From JAYRSJ01 sp041920215 (GTDB lineage: Bacteria; Pseudomonadota; Gammaproteobacteria; Burkholderiales; Burkholderiaceae_C), in contig JAYRSJ010000041.1 of NCBI GenBank assembly GCA_041920215.1, forward strand, positions 1-22,597: 22,597 nucleotides of DNA, in the 5' to 3' direction. Each line of letters starts with the position of its first letter. Within the stretch, counting starts at the first letter, position 1. Of this stretch, positions 8,563-16,069 are shown in pieces. Below the pieces are notes generated by a model. It was given only the letters and a program-made list of their open reading frames with translations. It was not told the origin of the DNA and searched no databases. Made by a program: the position numbers and the translations under genes.

Positions 8563-8582
8563 GTCAATAGCCTATCTGGCTG

Positions 8583-8598
8583 CAAGCAATCTTGCTTG
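8583..8598. promoter_or_regulatory. Inverted repeat upstream of the cus operon, possible operator
   Basis: CAAGCA-ATCT-TGCTTG is a perfect 6+6 dyad 20 bases upstream of the first cus gene, in the 122-base gap after the ATPase gene. It matches neither the cop box nor a CueR site. No convincing -35/-10 pair is visible, so a regulator site is only a suggestion. Confidence 0.3.
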
Positions 8599-8684
8599 GC
8601 ATAGATCAATGCTACCCGTTGCGAAGTCGCCGTCGGGTGGATTTGTGCACGGCACCGACAGCGCTTTCATGACCAGCGCCACGC

Positions 8685-11075
8685 TCACCGCTTGCGCAGC
8701 CGCAGCGCGTTGGCGATGACCGATGCCGAACTGAGGCTCATGGCCAGCGCAGCGATCATCGGCGAGAGCAGCCAGCCGGTGAAGGGATAGAGCAGGCCTG
8801 CGGCGATCGGAATGCCCAGCGCGTTGTACAAAAAGGCAAACATCAGGTTCTGCTTCATGTTCGCGACGGTGTCCTCGGACAGGCCGCGCGCGATGGAGAT
8901 GCCGCGCAGGTCCCCCTTCACCAGGGTCAGCTGAGCGCTGTTCATCGCGACGTCGGTGCCGGTCCCCATCGCGATGCCGACATCGGCCTTGGCCAGGGCC
9001 GGCGCATCGTTGATGCCATCGCCAGCCATGGCGACCACGCGGCCCTCGGCCTGCAGCCTGGAAACCAGGGCCAGCTTGTCGGCCGGCTTGACCTCACCAT
9101 GCACCTCGTCGATGCCCAGGCGCTGGCCGACGGCACGGGCCGTGGTCATGCCGTCGCCGGTAGCCATCACGATGCGCAGGCCTGCTGCGTGCAGCGAGGC
9201 CAGGGCCTCGGGCGTGCTGGCCTTGACGGGGTCCGATACCGCCAGCAGTCCGAGCAGCTGGCCGTCTGCAGCCAGGTACATCACGCTGGCCCCCTGGGCG
9301 CGCAAGGCCTCTGCCTGCTCCTTGAGCGCGTCCACCGACACGCCGGCCTGCGCCATCAGCACGGTGTTACCCAGCGCGAGCCGGCGGTCCCCGACGCGCC
9401 CGCGCACCCCAATGCCCGAACCGGACTCGAAGTCCTGCGACTTCTGCAGCTCCAGCCCACGCTCGCGAGCCGCCCGCACGATGGCATCGGCCAGCGGGTG
9501 CTCGCTGCCCTGATCCAGACTGGCAGCCAGTCGCAAGACCTCGTCCTCCGTCTGGCCGGCCGCAGGGACGATGCGCTCGAAGACCGGCCGGCCCTCGGTC
9601 AGCGTGCCAGTCTTGTCGACGATCAGCGTGTCGACCTTGCGCAGGTTCTCGATGGCCGCCGCATCCCGGAAGAGCACGCCGCCAGTCGCGCCACGGCCGG
9701 TGGCCACCATGATGGACATCGGCGTGGCCAGGCCCAAGGCGCAGGGGCAGGCAATGATCAGCACCGCCACCGCATTGACCAGGCCGTAGACCCAGCGTGG
9801 CTCGGGGCCGAACAGGCCCCAGGCCAGCAGGGTCAGGATCGCAATGCCGACGACGGCGAGTACGAAATAGCCGGCCACCTGGTCCGCCATGCGCTGCATC
9901 GGCGCGCGCGAGCGCTGGGCCTGGGCCACCATCTGCACGATCTGGGCGAGCATGGTCGCCGAGCCGACGCGCTCCGAGCGCATGACCAGGGCCCCGTTGG
10001 TGTTCATCGTGGCGCCGATCAGCTTGTCTCCCGGGTTCTTGACGACCGGAATCGGCTCGCCGGTCAGCATGGCCTCGTCGATGGCGCTGCGGCCCTCGAC
10101 CACCACGCCGTCGACCGGCACCTTCTCGCCGGGCCTCACACGCAGCAGATCGCCCACATGCACATGGGACAGTGGCACGTCACTTTCCTGGCCTTGCTCG
10201 TCGATGCGACGGGCCGTCTTGGGCGCCAAGCCCAGCAGCGACTTGATCGCCGCCGAGGTCTGCGATCTGGCCTTGAGCTCCAGCACCTGGCCCAGCAGGG
10301 TCAAGGAGATGATGACCACCGCCGCCTCGAAGTAGACGGCTACCCGGCCCATGGCCTGGAAGGATGCCGGGAAGATCTGCGGCGCGACCGTGGCCACCAC
10401 GCTGTACACAAAAGCCGCACCGGTACCCAGCCCGATCAGCGTCCACATATTCGGGCTGCGGTTCACGATGGACTGGACGCCCCGCTCGAAGAAAGGCCAG
10501 CCAGCCCACAGCACCACGGGCAGGCTGAGCACCAGTTCGATCCAGCTTTGCGTCGCCATCTCGAACCACTGCAGCCGGTGCCCGAGCATGGCGAGCAGCG
10601 TGACCACCACGGTCAGCGGCAGGGTCCACCAGAAGCGGCGCTGGAAATCCACCAGCTCCGGATTCTCGTCGGCCTCCAGATCCGGCATCACCGGCTCCAG
10701 CGTCATGCCGCACTTCGGACAGTTGCCCGGGTGATCCTGGCGGATCTCGGGGTGCATCGGGCAGGTGTACAGGGTCGACGAGGCGCCAGCAGCGTCCTCC
10801 AACCCTGGTTGGGCGGACTGCTCCTGGGGCGCGCGCTGCTGCCCATGCTGATGGGTAGGGTGATGACTCATATGCGCGCTGGTGTGCCCGGCGGGCGAAT
10901 GGTGGGCATGCCCCACTTGCTTCGCCTGTCCCTCAGGCACGAGATTCATGCCGCATTCCGGGCACCTGCCGGGCGCCGTTTGGCGGACATGAGGGTGCAT
11001 CGGACAGACGTAGACCGTCGCATCAACGGGCATATCGGCATCGTGTTTCATGCGGCATTGTTCGGTTGCATCCAT
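8685..11075 (-). CDS. copA: P1B-1 Cu(+)/Ag(+)-exporting ATPase
   Basis: 796 aa inner-membrane pump moving Cu+/Ag+ from cytoplasm to periplasm. The N-terminus lacks the usual GMxCxxC HMA domains. Instead it has two YCPMHP...CPxCGM metal-binding modules (about 21-48 and 103-130) separated by a His-rich linker (55-78), as in SilP-type ATPases. P-type motifs: TGE (338-340), CPC in the membrane (443-445), DKTGT with phosphorylated Asp487, HP (526-527) and GDGIND (685-690). YN (750-751) and MSLSS (779-783) in the last helices are the P1B-1 signature for monovalent copper. The start at 11075 has a weak ribosome site; MKHDAD at codon 9 is an alternative. A CueR-type promoter lies directly upstream. 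Confidence 0.96.
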   Translation of the reverse strand: MDATEQCRMKHDADMPVDATVYVCPMHPHVRQTAPGRCPECGMNLVPEGQAKQVGHAHHSPAGHTSAHMSHHPTHQHGQQRAPQEQSAQPGLEDAAGASSTLYTCPMHPEIRQDHPGNCPKCGMTLEPVMPDLEADENPELVDFQRRFWWTLPLTVVVTLLAMLGHRLQWFEMATQSWIELVLSLPVVLWAGWPFFERGVQSIVNRSPNMWTLIGLGTGAAFVYSVVATVAPQIFPASFQAMGRVAVYFEAAVVIISLTLLGQVLELKARSQTSAAIKSLLGLAPKTARRIDEQGQESDVPLSHVHVGDLLRVRPGEKVPVDGVVVEGRSAIDEAMLTGEPIPVVKNPGDKLIGATMNTNGALVMRSERVGSATMLAQIVQMVAQAQRSRAPMQRMADQVAGYFVLAVVGIAILTLLAWGLFGPEPRWVYGLVNAVAVLIIACPCALGLATPMSIMVATGRGATGGVLFRDAAAIENLRKVDTLIVDKTGTLTEGRPVFERIVPAAGQTEDEVLRLAASLDQGSEHPLADAIVRAARERGLELQKSQDFESGSGIGVRGRVGDRRLALGNTVLMAQAGVSVDALKEQAEALRAQGASVMYLAADGQLLGLLAVSDPVKASTPEALASLHAAGLRIVMATGDGMTTARAVGQRLGIDEVHGEVKPADKLALVSRLQAEGRVVAMAGDGINDAPALAKADVGIAMGTGTDVAMNSAQLTLVKGDLRGISIARGLSEDTVANMKQNLMFAFLYNALGIPIAAGLLYPFTGWLLSPMIAALAMSLSSASVIANALRLRKR

Positions 11076-11102
11076 CGGCTCGCCATCGGCAAGGCTGGTA
11101 TC

Positions 11103-11133
11103 AGTCTGATCCTTGCCATGAGGGTAATGTCAA
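11103..11133 (-). promoter_or_regulatory. CueR/MerR-type promoter of the Cu+ ATPase gene
   Basis: On the minus strand, TTGACA (11133-11128) is followed by a 19-base spacer TTACCCTCATGGCAAGGAT and CAGACT (11108-11103). The overlong spacer and the TTGAC..T..CC....GGcAAGG pattern are hallmarks of copper-responsive CueR-type promoters. The -35 box overlaps the stop codon of the upstream methyltransferase gene, and the ATPase start lies 27 bases after the -10. No merR-type gene is in the window. Confidence 0.65.
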
Positions 11134-11792
11134 GCTTCTCGACTCGGCGGTGTCGGACTCGCGGACCAACGCGGGATGAAACGCGGGGTCTGTTCCGCGT
11201 ATCGCTGGTACTGGGGCCCGAACTTCAGACCCATCTCGCGCTCCTCCGAGAGCGCCAGGCGCCCGTACATCACCAGCAGCACGGGGAACATCAGCAAGGT
11301 CAGCAGCGTCGGCCATTGCAGCAGGAAGCCCAACAGGATCAGCACGAAGGCCAGGTACTGCGGATGCCGAACCCTTGCGTAGGGGCCGACGATCGCCAGG
11401 CTGCCGCGGCGCTGCGCGTGGTACAGCACATGCCAGGCGCTCGACAGCAGCCAGAAGCCACCGCCCAGCAGCACATAGCTCGCGATATGAAGCACGCCGA
11501 GATGCGGGTCACCTTGCTCCCCCAGCAGGGTCGACCAGAGGTGGCCCGTGTTGTGCGACAGCAGGTCGAGGCCGGGATAGCGGGTCTGCAGCCAACCGGA
11601 CAGCAGGTAGAGGGTCAGCGGGAAGCCATACATCTCCACGAACAGCGCCACGACAAAGGCCGCGAAGGCCCCAAAGCTGCGCCAGTCACGGGCCGTCTGC
11701 GGCTTGAAGAAGCTGAACGCGAAGATCACGAAGACGGCCGAGTTCAGGATGACCAGCGACCAGAGCCCGTAGGCAGATGCCTCATGCGTCAT
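11130..11792 (-). CDS. Integral-membrane ICMT/PEMT-type methyltransferase family protein
   Basis: 220 aa. It starts at ATG 11792, overlapping the stop of the preceding DUF2933 gene (ATGA). About five hydrophobic segments are followed by the SAM-binding signature of the isoprenylcysteine carboxyl methyltransferase / phospholipid methyltransferase superfamily: GPYARVRHPQY (about two thirds along), then EER...GPQYQRYAEQTPRFIPR at the C-terminus. The substrate is unknown. Genes of this kind often accompany DUF2933 in metal-resistance islands, so a role in envelope lipid or protein modification under copper stress is an inference from context. A long upstream in-frame extension is spurious. Confidence 0.85.
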   Translation of the reverse strand: MTHEASAYGLWSLVILNSAVFVIFAFSFFKPQTARDWRSFGAFAAFVVALFVEMYGFPLTLYLLSGWLQTRYPGLDLLSHNTGHLWSTLLGEQGDPHLGVLHIASYVLLGGGFWLLSSAWHVLYHAQRRGSLAIVGPYARVRHPQYLAFVLILLGFLLQWPTLLTLLMFPVLLVMYGRLALSEEREMGLKFGPQYQRYAEQTPRFIPRWSASPTPPSREA

Positions 11793-12031
11793 GGCTTGCC
11801 TCCCTGGTCGCGCGAGTCGTGATGGCCGGAATGCTGCCCGCCTTGGTGATGCCCGCGATGCATGAAGAGATGCATCAAGGGGCACGCCAGGATGATCAGG
11901 TAGGGCAAGGCACCGAGCAGATGGGCACGGTGCTCCGCCCAAAGAAACCAGCCGGCCACGCCGGCCAGCACGATCCAGGTGATGCCGGCGCGTGAACGCC
12001 AGAATCGAGGGGCTTGATGGTTGGGGTCCAT
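11789..12031 (-). CDS. DUF2933 small membrane protein, His-rich tail
   Basis: 80 aa. Start ATG 12031 with GGGAGA 5 bases upstream. Two hydrophobic segments (about 17-31 and 41-56, the latter LPYLIILACPLMHLFM) are separated by a short WAEHRAH loop. The tail HRGHHQGGQHSGHHDSRD could bind metal. DUF2933 has no assigned biochemical role but is common beside copper and other metal-efflux genes. Its stop overlaps the next gene, so the two are translationally coupled. Confidence 0.85.
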   Translation of the reverse strand: MDPNHQAPRFWRSRAGITWIVLAGVAGWFLWAEHRAHLLGALPYLIILACPLMHLFMHRGHHQGGQHSGHHDSRDQGGKP

Positions 12032-12058
12032 GGCGATCTCCCGAGATGACAGCCGGGC

Positions 12059-12508
12059 TTACTTGCCGTCGCGCACAGGCGCAGCAGGCATGCGATCCAT
12101 CATCATTTCCATCATCATCTGCATCATGTCCATGCGCTGTTCCATGGCCCCCATGCGGGCCTTGGGGTCCGCCGGCATGCTCGCCGCGCCGCCGCCGCCG
12201 GCCATCTCTTTCATCATGCCCATGCCACCCTGCATGGCCTTCATGTGTTCGCCCATCAGCGCCTGACGCTCCCCGGGCGTCTTTGCAGCCATCATCTTCT
12301 GGTGCATGTCCCGCATTGCGCTCATCCTGGCACTCATGTCGGCGGGCTTCGTTGGGCCTGCGGTTGCTGCAGTTGCCGGCGACTTCACAGCAGGTGCGGA
12401 GGCCGCGCCTTCTGGGTGGTGCGCCTGATGGTCCGGTTCCTTGGTCTGCGCTGCGGCGAGGCCGGCGGCAACGAGCAGCGCGGCAGTGGTCAGTACGATC
12501 TTGTTCAT
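12059..12508 (-). CDS. Exported Met-rich protein, probable periplasmic copper binder
   Basis: 149 aa from ATG 12508, preceded by GGAGA at a good distance. A signal peptide is clear (MNKIVLTTAALLVAAGLAAA, cut near residue 20). The mature part has one His-rich patch (DHQAHHPEG), an Ala/Pro linker, then many methionines, ending in an almost pure Met/acidic stretch (RMDMMQMMMEMMMDRM). Such Met runs bind Cu(I)/Ag(I) in CopC/PcoE-like and related proteins; no named domain is recognised. First gene of a unit with DUF2933 and the methyltransferase, 27 bases apart. Confidence 0.75.
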   Translation of the reverse strand: MNKIVLTTAALLVAAGLAAAQTKEPDHQAHHPEGAASAPAVKSPATAATAGPTKPADMSARMSAMRDMHQKMMAAKTPGERQALMGEHMKAMQGGMGMMKEMAGGGGAASMPADPKARMGAMEQRMDMMQMMMEMMMDRMPAAPVRDGK

Positions 12509-12534
12509 GGTGCTCTCCGAGAATCTGCGGGGAG

Positions 12535-12564
12535 AAAAACCGACCGACCGGGCGCCGGTCGCGG
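12535..12564 (-). terminator. Rho-independent terminator or attenuator ahead of the Met-rich gene
   Basis: On the minus strand a stem of CGACCG with CGGTCG (loop GCGCC; the stem can be extended by CCG/CGG with a small bulge) is followed by TTTTT (12539-12535). It lies 95 bases after the stop at 12660 and 27 bases before the start at 12508, so it either ends the upstream transcript or attenuates expression of the Met-rich unit. Confidence 0.6.
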
Positions 12565-12566
12565 CA

Positions 12567-12594
12567 CGCGTGCTGCCCCGCCATCCAGCACGCG
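12567..12594 (-). other. Second hairpin next to the terminator
   Basis: CGCGTGCTG and CAGCACGCG form a perfect 9-base stem with a 10-base loop, two bases away from the terminator stem. The tandem arrangement fits a structured leader, but it may simply be part of the same termination region. Confidence 0.4.
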
Positions 12595-12659
12595 CCGAAT
12601 CGGGGCGTGCAGACACGTCGCCACGCGGGGTGCTGGCCCCGGGGCGCTCGGAAGAGCGG

Positions 12660-13085
12660 CTAAAGAGTCAACCGCAACAGTCGGATGGGAATAGGTGGGC
12701 CGGCTTCGCGAACGGCCGCAAAACAGCTGGCGAGGATGAACCCATGAACGTCTACCGACGTCCAGGCCAGGATGGGAGCCTGCAGCAGCACGGGCATCAG
12801 GTCAGCGCCGCCGCCCAAGCCCTTGAGCGTCAGGTTCAGCGTGGAGCGTCCGTCCTCGCAGAACTTCTGACAGGCTGGATCCGGGGCCTGGGGTGTGGGT
12901 TCAACCCCTCTCGGCTCATTATGGTGATGCGCCTCGACGGCAGGTGTGAGGTCGTGGCCATGTGAACCATGAACTTCGCCAAAGGCACAGGCGTTCGCAA
13001 TACCCGCGACCAAACCGAAGATCCAAAGGCACAACATCATGGCGGCCAGGCGGCGCCGTGAGGTTGTTCGTTGGATCGTGCCCAT
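12660..13085 (-). CDS. Small exported His/Cys-containing protein, function unknown
   Basis: 141 aa from ATG 13085 (MGTIQRTTSRRRLAAMML). A basic N-terminus and hydrophobic segment (about 13-31, MMLCLWIFGLVAGIANACA) indicate export or membrane anchoring. The body has a His cluster (EVHGSHGHD, EAHHHNE) and a CQKFC pair, then a hydrophobic stretch and the tail PPIPIRLLRLTL. The layout (anchor, His cluster, Cys pair, hydrophobic region, PP-basic tail) parallels the small proteins at 8113-8562 and 18003-18413, though sequence identity is low. A DUF2946-like metal-binding role is inferred. It lies between two hairpins and so is probably a unit of its own. The ribosome site is poor; the start is uncertain. 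Confidence 0.65.
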   Translation of the reverse strand: MGTIQRTTSRRRLAAMMLCLWIFGLVAGIANACAFGEVHGSHGHDLTPAVEAHHHNEPRGVEPTPQAPDPACQKFCEDGRSTLNLTLKGLGGGADLMPVLLQAPILAWTSVDVHGFILASCFAAVREAGPPIPIRLLRLTL

Positions 13086-13166
13086 ATCGATGTGCTCGCT
13101 GCTCAGCTCGTTAGAACCATGAGCAGATATTGCAGCACGGGCGAGGTGCACAACTTGATCCGGATA

Positions 13167-13190
13167 AACCAGACGCGTTCGCGTCCGGTT
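13167..13190 (-). terminator. Hairpin terminator after the CusF-like gene
   Basis: On the minus strand AACCGGACGCG pairs with CGCGTCTGGTT (one mismatch, two-base loop), followed by TAT. It begins 16 bases after the stop codon at 13207. The stem is strong but the T run short (GGTTTAT). It probably marks the end of the oxidase/cupredoxin operon. Confidence 0.5.
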
Positions 13191-13206
13191 GATCTCACCA
13201 AGCGGC

Positions 13207-13557
13207 TTACTTTGCAGCAGGCTGCAGTTCGGTCACCACGAAGCCGCTGCTGGCCTTCTCGACCTTGAAGCGGACTTTGTCACCCACCTTGACCTGTTCG
13301 ACCATCGCAGGATCCTTGACCTGAAAGACCATGGTCATGCCCGGCATGTCCAGGTTCTTGATGTCGCCATGCTTGATCGTCAGCTTCTTGTTGTCCTTGT
13401 CGACCTTGCGGATTTCGCCGTCGGTCATGTCGGCCGCAGCGCTGGCGGCGGAGCCCCCCATCTTGCTGTGGTCCATGCCTTGCGCGGCAGCGCTCAGGGA
13501 CAGGGTCGAGGCCAGGCCGAACAGTGCGGCCAGGCTGAGATGCTTCAGTGCTTTCAT
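13207..13557 (-). CDS. cusF: CusF-like periplasmic Cu(I)/Ag(I)-binding protein
   Basis: 116 aa. Start ATG 13557, with GGAGA upstream (a longer frame adds five residues). A signal peptide ends near AAAQG (about 26). The small OB-fold follows, with KVxxVxxDNKKLTIKHGDI and MPGMTMVFQV. Ligands: His63, Met74 and Met76 match CusF His36, Met47 and Met49. The position of CusF Trp44, which shields Cu(I), is Met71 here (DMPGMTM). It should carry Cu/Ag in the periplasm and hand it to the pump. It differs from the Trp-type CusF domain fused to CusB in this window. 11 bases after the DUF411 gene. Confidence 0.92.
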   Translation of the reverse strand: MKALKHLSLAALFGLASTLSLSAAAQGMDHSKMGGSAASAAADMTDGEIRKVDKDNKKLTIKHGDIKNLDMPGMTMVFQVKDPAMVEQVKVGDKVRFKVEKASSGFVVTELQPAAK

Positions 13558-13568
13558 CGGAGTCTCCT

Positions 13569-14051
13569 TCAACGGTAACTTTGAAAAACACGTGCGCTGC
13601 CATCCTTGGCCAGCAGCAGCACGTCGTAGGGGTCCTTGCGATCGCCATACTCGGGGCCATCCATGCCCGGCGAACCGACAGGCATGAAGGGCACGGCCAG
13701 ACCGATGCCGGCAGGCCGCTCGCGCAGCAGGCGCTGGATGTCCTTGCCCGGCACATGCCCCTCGATGGCGTAGCCGCCGACCAAGGCTGTGTGGCAGGAA
13801 CCATGCTTGTCCTGGATCCCCAGGCGCTTGCGCGCGGCGGCATTGCCGACATCGCTGACCTGGGTGGCAAAGCCATTGGCCTCCAGGTGCACGATCCAGT
13901 CCTTGCAGCAGCCGCAGCTGGGGCTTTTCCAGATCTGCACCATGGGCTTGGGCCGTCCCGGTGGATCTGTTCGAGCCCAGGCCGGCAGCGCCAGCAGCGC
14001 GACGGCACCCGCGATCAGGGCTCGCCGACGCTCAATGCTTGTGATCGCCAT
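13569..14051 (-). CDS. DUF411 metal-binding protein
   Basis: 160 aa from ATG 14051, overlapping the end of the cupredoxin gene by 20 bases. The N-terminus RRRALIAGAVALLALPAWA is a signal peptide with an RRR motif. The DUF411 core follows: VQIWKSPSCGCCKDWIVHL with a CGCC cluster near the start, then GSCHTALVGGYAIEGHVPG, and AVPFMPVGSPGMDG towards the end, all typical of the family. DUF411 proteins are thioredoxin-like and regularly found in copper loci; a copper-binding or transfer role in the periplasm is inferred. Confidence 0.92.
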   Translation of the reverse strand: MAITSIERRRALIAGAVALLALPAWARTDPPGRPKPMVQIWKSPSCGCCKDWIVHLEANGFATQVSDVGNAAARKRLGIQDKHGSCHTALVGGYAIEGHVPGKDIQRLLRERPAGIGLAVPFMPVGSPGMDGPEYGDRKDPYDVLLLAKDGSARVFQSYR

Positions 14052-14601
14052 GTCCGTCCGCCTTGCCGGCCTGCGCACTCTTGACGCTCTTGGCGCCCGC
14101 GCTGGCGACCACCTTGACCTTGCCCACCATCCCGGCCTGGTAGTGGCCTGCAATCAGGCAGGCGAAGTCGAAATCGCCGGCGCGGTTGAAGGTCCAGACG
14201 ATCTCGCCACTGGCGCCGGGCTTCACATGCGCCATATACGGCTCGTCGTGTTCCATGTCAGGGAACTTCATCATCAGGGCGGCATGCTCGTCGAGGACCT
14301 TCTTCGTCCCGAGCACGAACTCGTGCATCACCTTGCCATCGTTCTTGATCACGAACTTCACGGTCTCACCCTGCTTGACCTCGATCTTGTCGGGCGAGAA
14401 GCGCATGGCGTCAGACATCTTGATCTCGATGGTGCGCTTGGCGGCGGGGGCGTCGGCAGCGATGCCCCAGTCCTTTTGCTCCTTCTTGACCGGGCCGGCC
14501 TTCTTGGCGTGATCCTCGTTGCCATGGGCGTGAGCACCGGCGCTGAGAGCCATCAGGCCGGCGAAGATGGCGCCGAGCGCCTGAGTTTTGCTGAATTTCA
14601 T
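14032..14601 (-). CDS. Periplasmic cupredoxin (azurin/plastocyanin-like)
   Basis: 189 aa. A signal peptide ends at AGAHA (about 25), followed by a His-rich start of the mature chain. The cupredoxin fold has all four type-1 copper ligands: His93 (VMHEF), Cys148, His153 and Met158 (FACLIAGHYQAGM). A Met/Asp/His loop (MMKFPDMEHDEPYM) and a His tail (GHGDHKH) may bind extra copper. It probably exchanges electrons or Cu with the multicopper oxidase encoded 42 bases upstream. No real Shine-Dalgarno, only purine-rich AGAAAGA. Confidence 0.92.
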   Translation of the reverse strand: MKFSKTQALGAIFAGLMALSAGAHAHGNEDHAKKAGPVKKEQKDWGIAADAPAAKRTIEIKMSDAMRFSPDKIEVKQGETVKFVIKNDGKVMHEFVLGTKKVLDEHAALMMKFPDMEHDEPYMAHVKPGASGEIVWTFNRAGDFDFACLIAGHYQAGMVGKVKVVASAGAKSVKSAQAGKADGHGDHKH

Positions 14602-14643
14602 AGGAGTCTTTCTATGGAGAAAATGGAGCTGATTGGATTAGGC

Positions 14644-16053
14644 TCAGTGCCCGGAATGCCCGGACGGCTTGCGGACCTTGACCTCGGCGCTAGGGCCGGG
14701 CTTCTGGCGAGGCATCGATTGCCCGCCCTCCGCGGCGAAGCGTGCGGGCTCGGGCAGCGCTCCGGTCCATTCGAAAGCGACCTCGCCCTTGGGATGCTGG
14801 TACCAGCCCGGATCGCTGTAATCGCCGGCCTTCTGGTTCTTGCGGACCTTCAGGATCGAGAACATGCCGCCCATCTCGACTCCACCGAACGGCCCCTGGC
14901 CGGTCATCATCGGGATCGTGTTGTCGGGCAGCGGCATCTCCATCTCGGCCATGTCGGCCATGCCGCGCTCACCCATCACCATGTAGTCGGGCACCACCTT
15001 GGTGATCTGCTTGACCACCTCGCGGTGGTCGACTCCGATCATCGTCGGCACGTCATGGCCCATCGCGTTCATCGTGTGATGGCTCTTGTGGCAATGGAAA
15101 GCCCAGTCGCCCTCCTCGTCCGCCAGGAACTCGATCTGCCGCATCTGGCCGACCGCGACATCGGTCGTGACCTCGTACCAGCGCGTGCTCTTGGGTGTGG
15201 GGCCACCATCGGTGCCGGTGACCAGGAACTCATGACCATGCAGATGAATCGGGTGGTTGGTCATCGTCAGGTTGCCGATGCGGATGCGGACCTTGTCGTT
15301 CTTGCGAACGTTCAAGGTGTCGATGCCGGGGAAGACGCGGCTGTTCCAGCACCACAGGTTGAAGTCCGTCATCGTCATGATCTTGGGCGTCGCGGTGCCC
15401 GGATCGATGTCGAAGGCGTTCAGCAGGAAGCAGAAGTCCCGGTCGACCGCATCGATCAAGGGGTTCTTCACCTTCGGATGGGTCACCCAGAAACCCATCA
15501 TGCCCATCGCCATCTGCGTCATCTCGTCGGCATGCGGGTGGTACATGAAGGTGCCGGGGCGCCGCGCGACGAATTCATAGACGAAGGTCTTACCCGGCTG
15601 GATGGCCTTCTGGTTGAGACCGGCCACGCCATCCATGCCATTGGGCAGGCGTTGACCATGCCAGTGGATGCTGGTGTGCTCGGGCAGCTTGTTGGTGACG
15701 AACACACGCACGCGGTCGCCTTCGACGACCTCGATGGTCGGGCCGGGCGACTGGCCGTTGTAGCCCCACAGATGGGCCTTCATGCCGGGTGCGAGTTCGC
15801 GCACGACCGGCTCGGCCACCAGGTGGAACTCCTTCACACCCTGGTTCATACGCCAGGGCAAGGTCCAGCCATTGAGCGTCACCACCGGGTCGTAGGGGCG
15901 CCCGCTGTTGGGTACCAGCGGCGCCATCGTGTCGGGCTTGGTCTGCAGCACCGGTTCGGGCAGCGCGGCCATGGCCACGCGGCTGACCGAAGCCGCGGAC
16001 ACCGCAGCGGTCACGGCGCCGGCGCCGCGGAAGAAATCACGTCGAGAAACCAT
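14644..16053 (-). CDS. Tat-exported multicopper oxidase (CopA-like copper oxidase)
   Basis: 469 aa from ATG 16053, which has AGGAGAA upstream and starts exactly at the Tat signal (SRRDFF). It oxidises Cu(I) to the less toxic Cu(II) in the periplasm. All copper motifs are present: HWHG (130-133), HPH (172-174), HPIHLHGH (267-274) and HCHKSHHTMNAM (320-331), the last giving the type-1 ligands Cys321, His326 and Met331. Unusually, 138 residues follow this last motif, including a Met-rich stretch (MVMGERGMADMAEMEMPLP, then further MM and MGGM) and a His tail. It sits 16 bases after the TolC-like gene and replaces the usual copA-copB pairing; no copB, copC or copD is present. Known in this sense as CopA/PcoA. 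Confidence 0.95.
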   Translation of the reverse strand: MVSRRDFFRGAGAVTAAVSAASVSRVAMAALPEPVLQTKPDTMAPLVPNSGRPYDPVVTLNGWTLPWRMNQGVKEFHLVAEPVVRELAPGMKAHLWGYNGQSPGPTIEVVEGDRVRVFVTNKLPEHTSIHWHGQRLPNGMDGVAGLNQKAIQPGKTFVYEFVARRPGTFMYHPHADEMTQMAMGMMGFWVTHPKVKNPLIDAVDRDFCFLLNAFDIDPGTATPKIMTMTDFNLWCWNSRVFPGIDTLNVRKNDKVRIRIGNLTMTNHPIHLHGHEFLVTGTDGGPTPKSTRWYEVTTDVAVGQMRQIEFLADEEGDWAFHCHKSHHTMNAMGHDVPTMIGVDHREVVKQITKVVPDYMVMGERGMADMAEMEMPLPDNTIPMMTGQGPFGGVEMGGMFSILKVRKNQKAGDYSDPGWYQHPKGEVAFEWTGALPEPARFAAEGGQSMPRQKPGPSAEVKVRKPSGHSGH

Positions 16054-16069
16054 TAGTTCTTCTCCTGGT

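Noticed and set aside
8614..8638. ACCCG...CGGGT hairpin after the ATPase gene as a terminator
   Set aside because: Short interrupted stem without a T run; too weak to call.
9099..11822. 907-codon plus-strand open frame opposite the ATPase gene
   Set aside because: Antisense of a gene with every P-type ATPase motif; no recognisable domain and a His/Gln/Arg bias.
13789..16056. 755-codon plus-strand open frame opposite the oxidase
   Set aside because: Same reason: the minus strand encodes intact multicopper oxidase and cupredoxin motifs.
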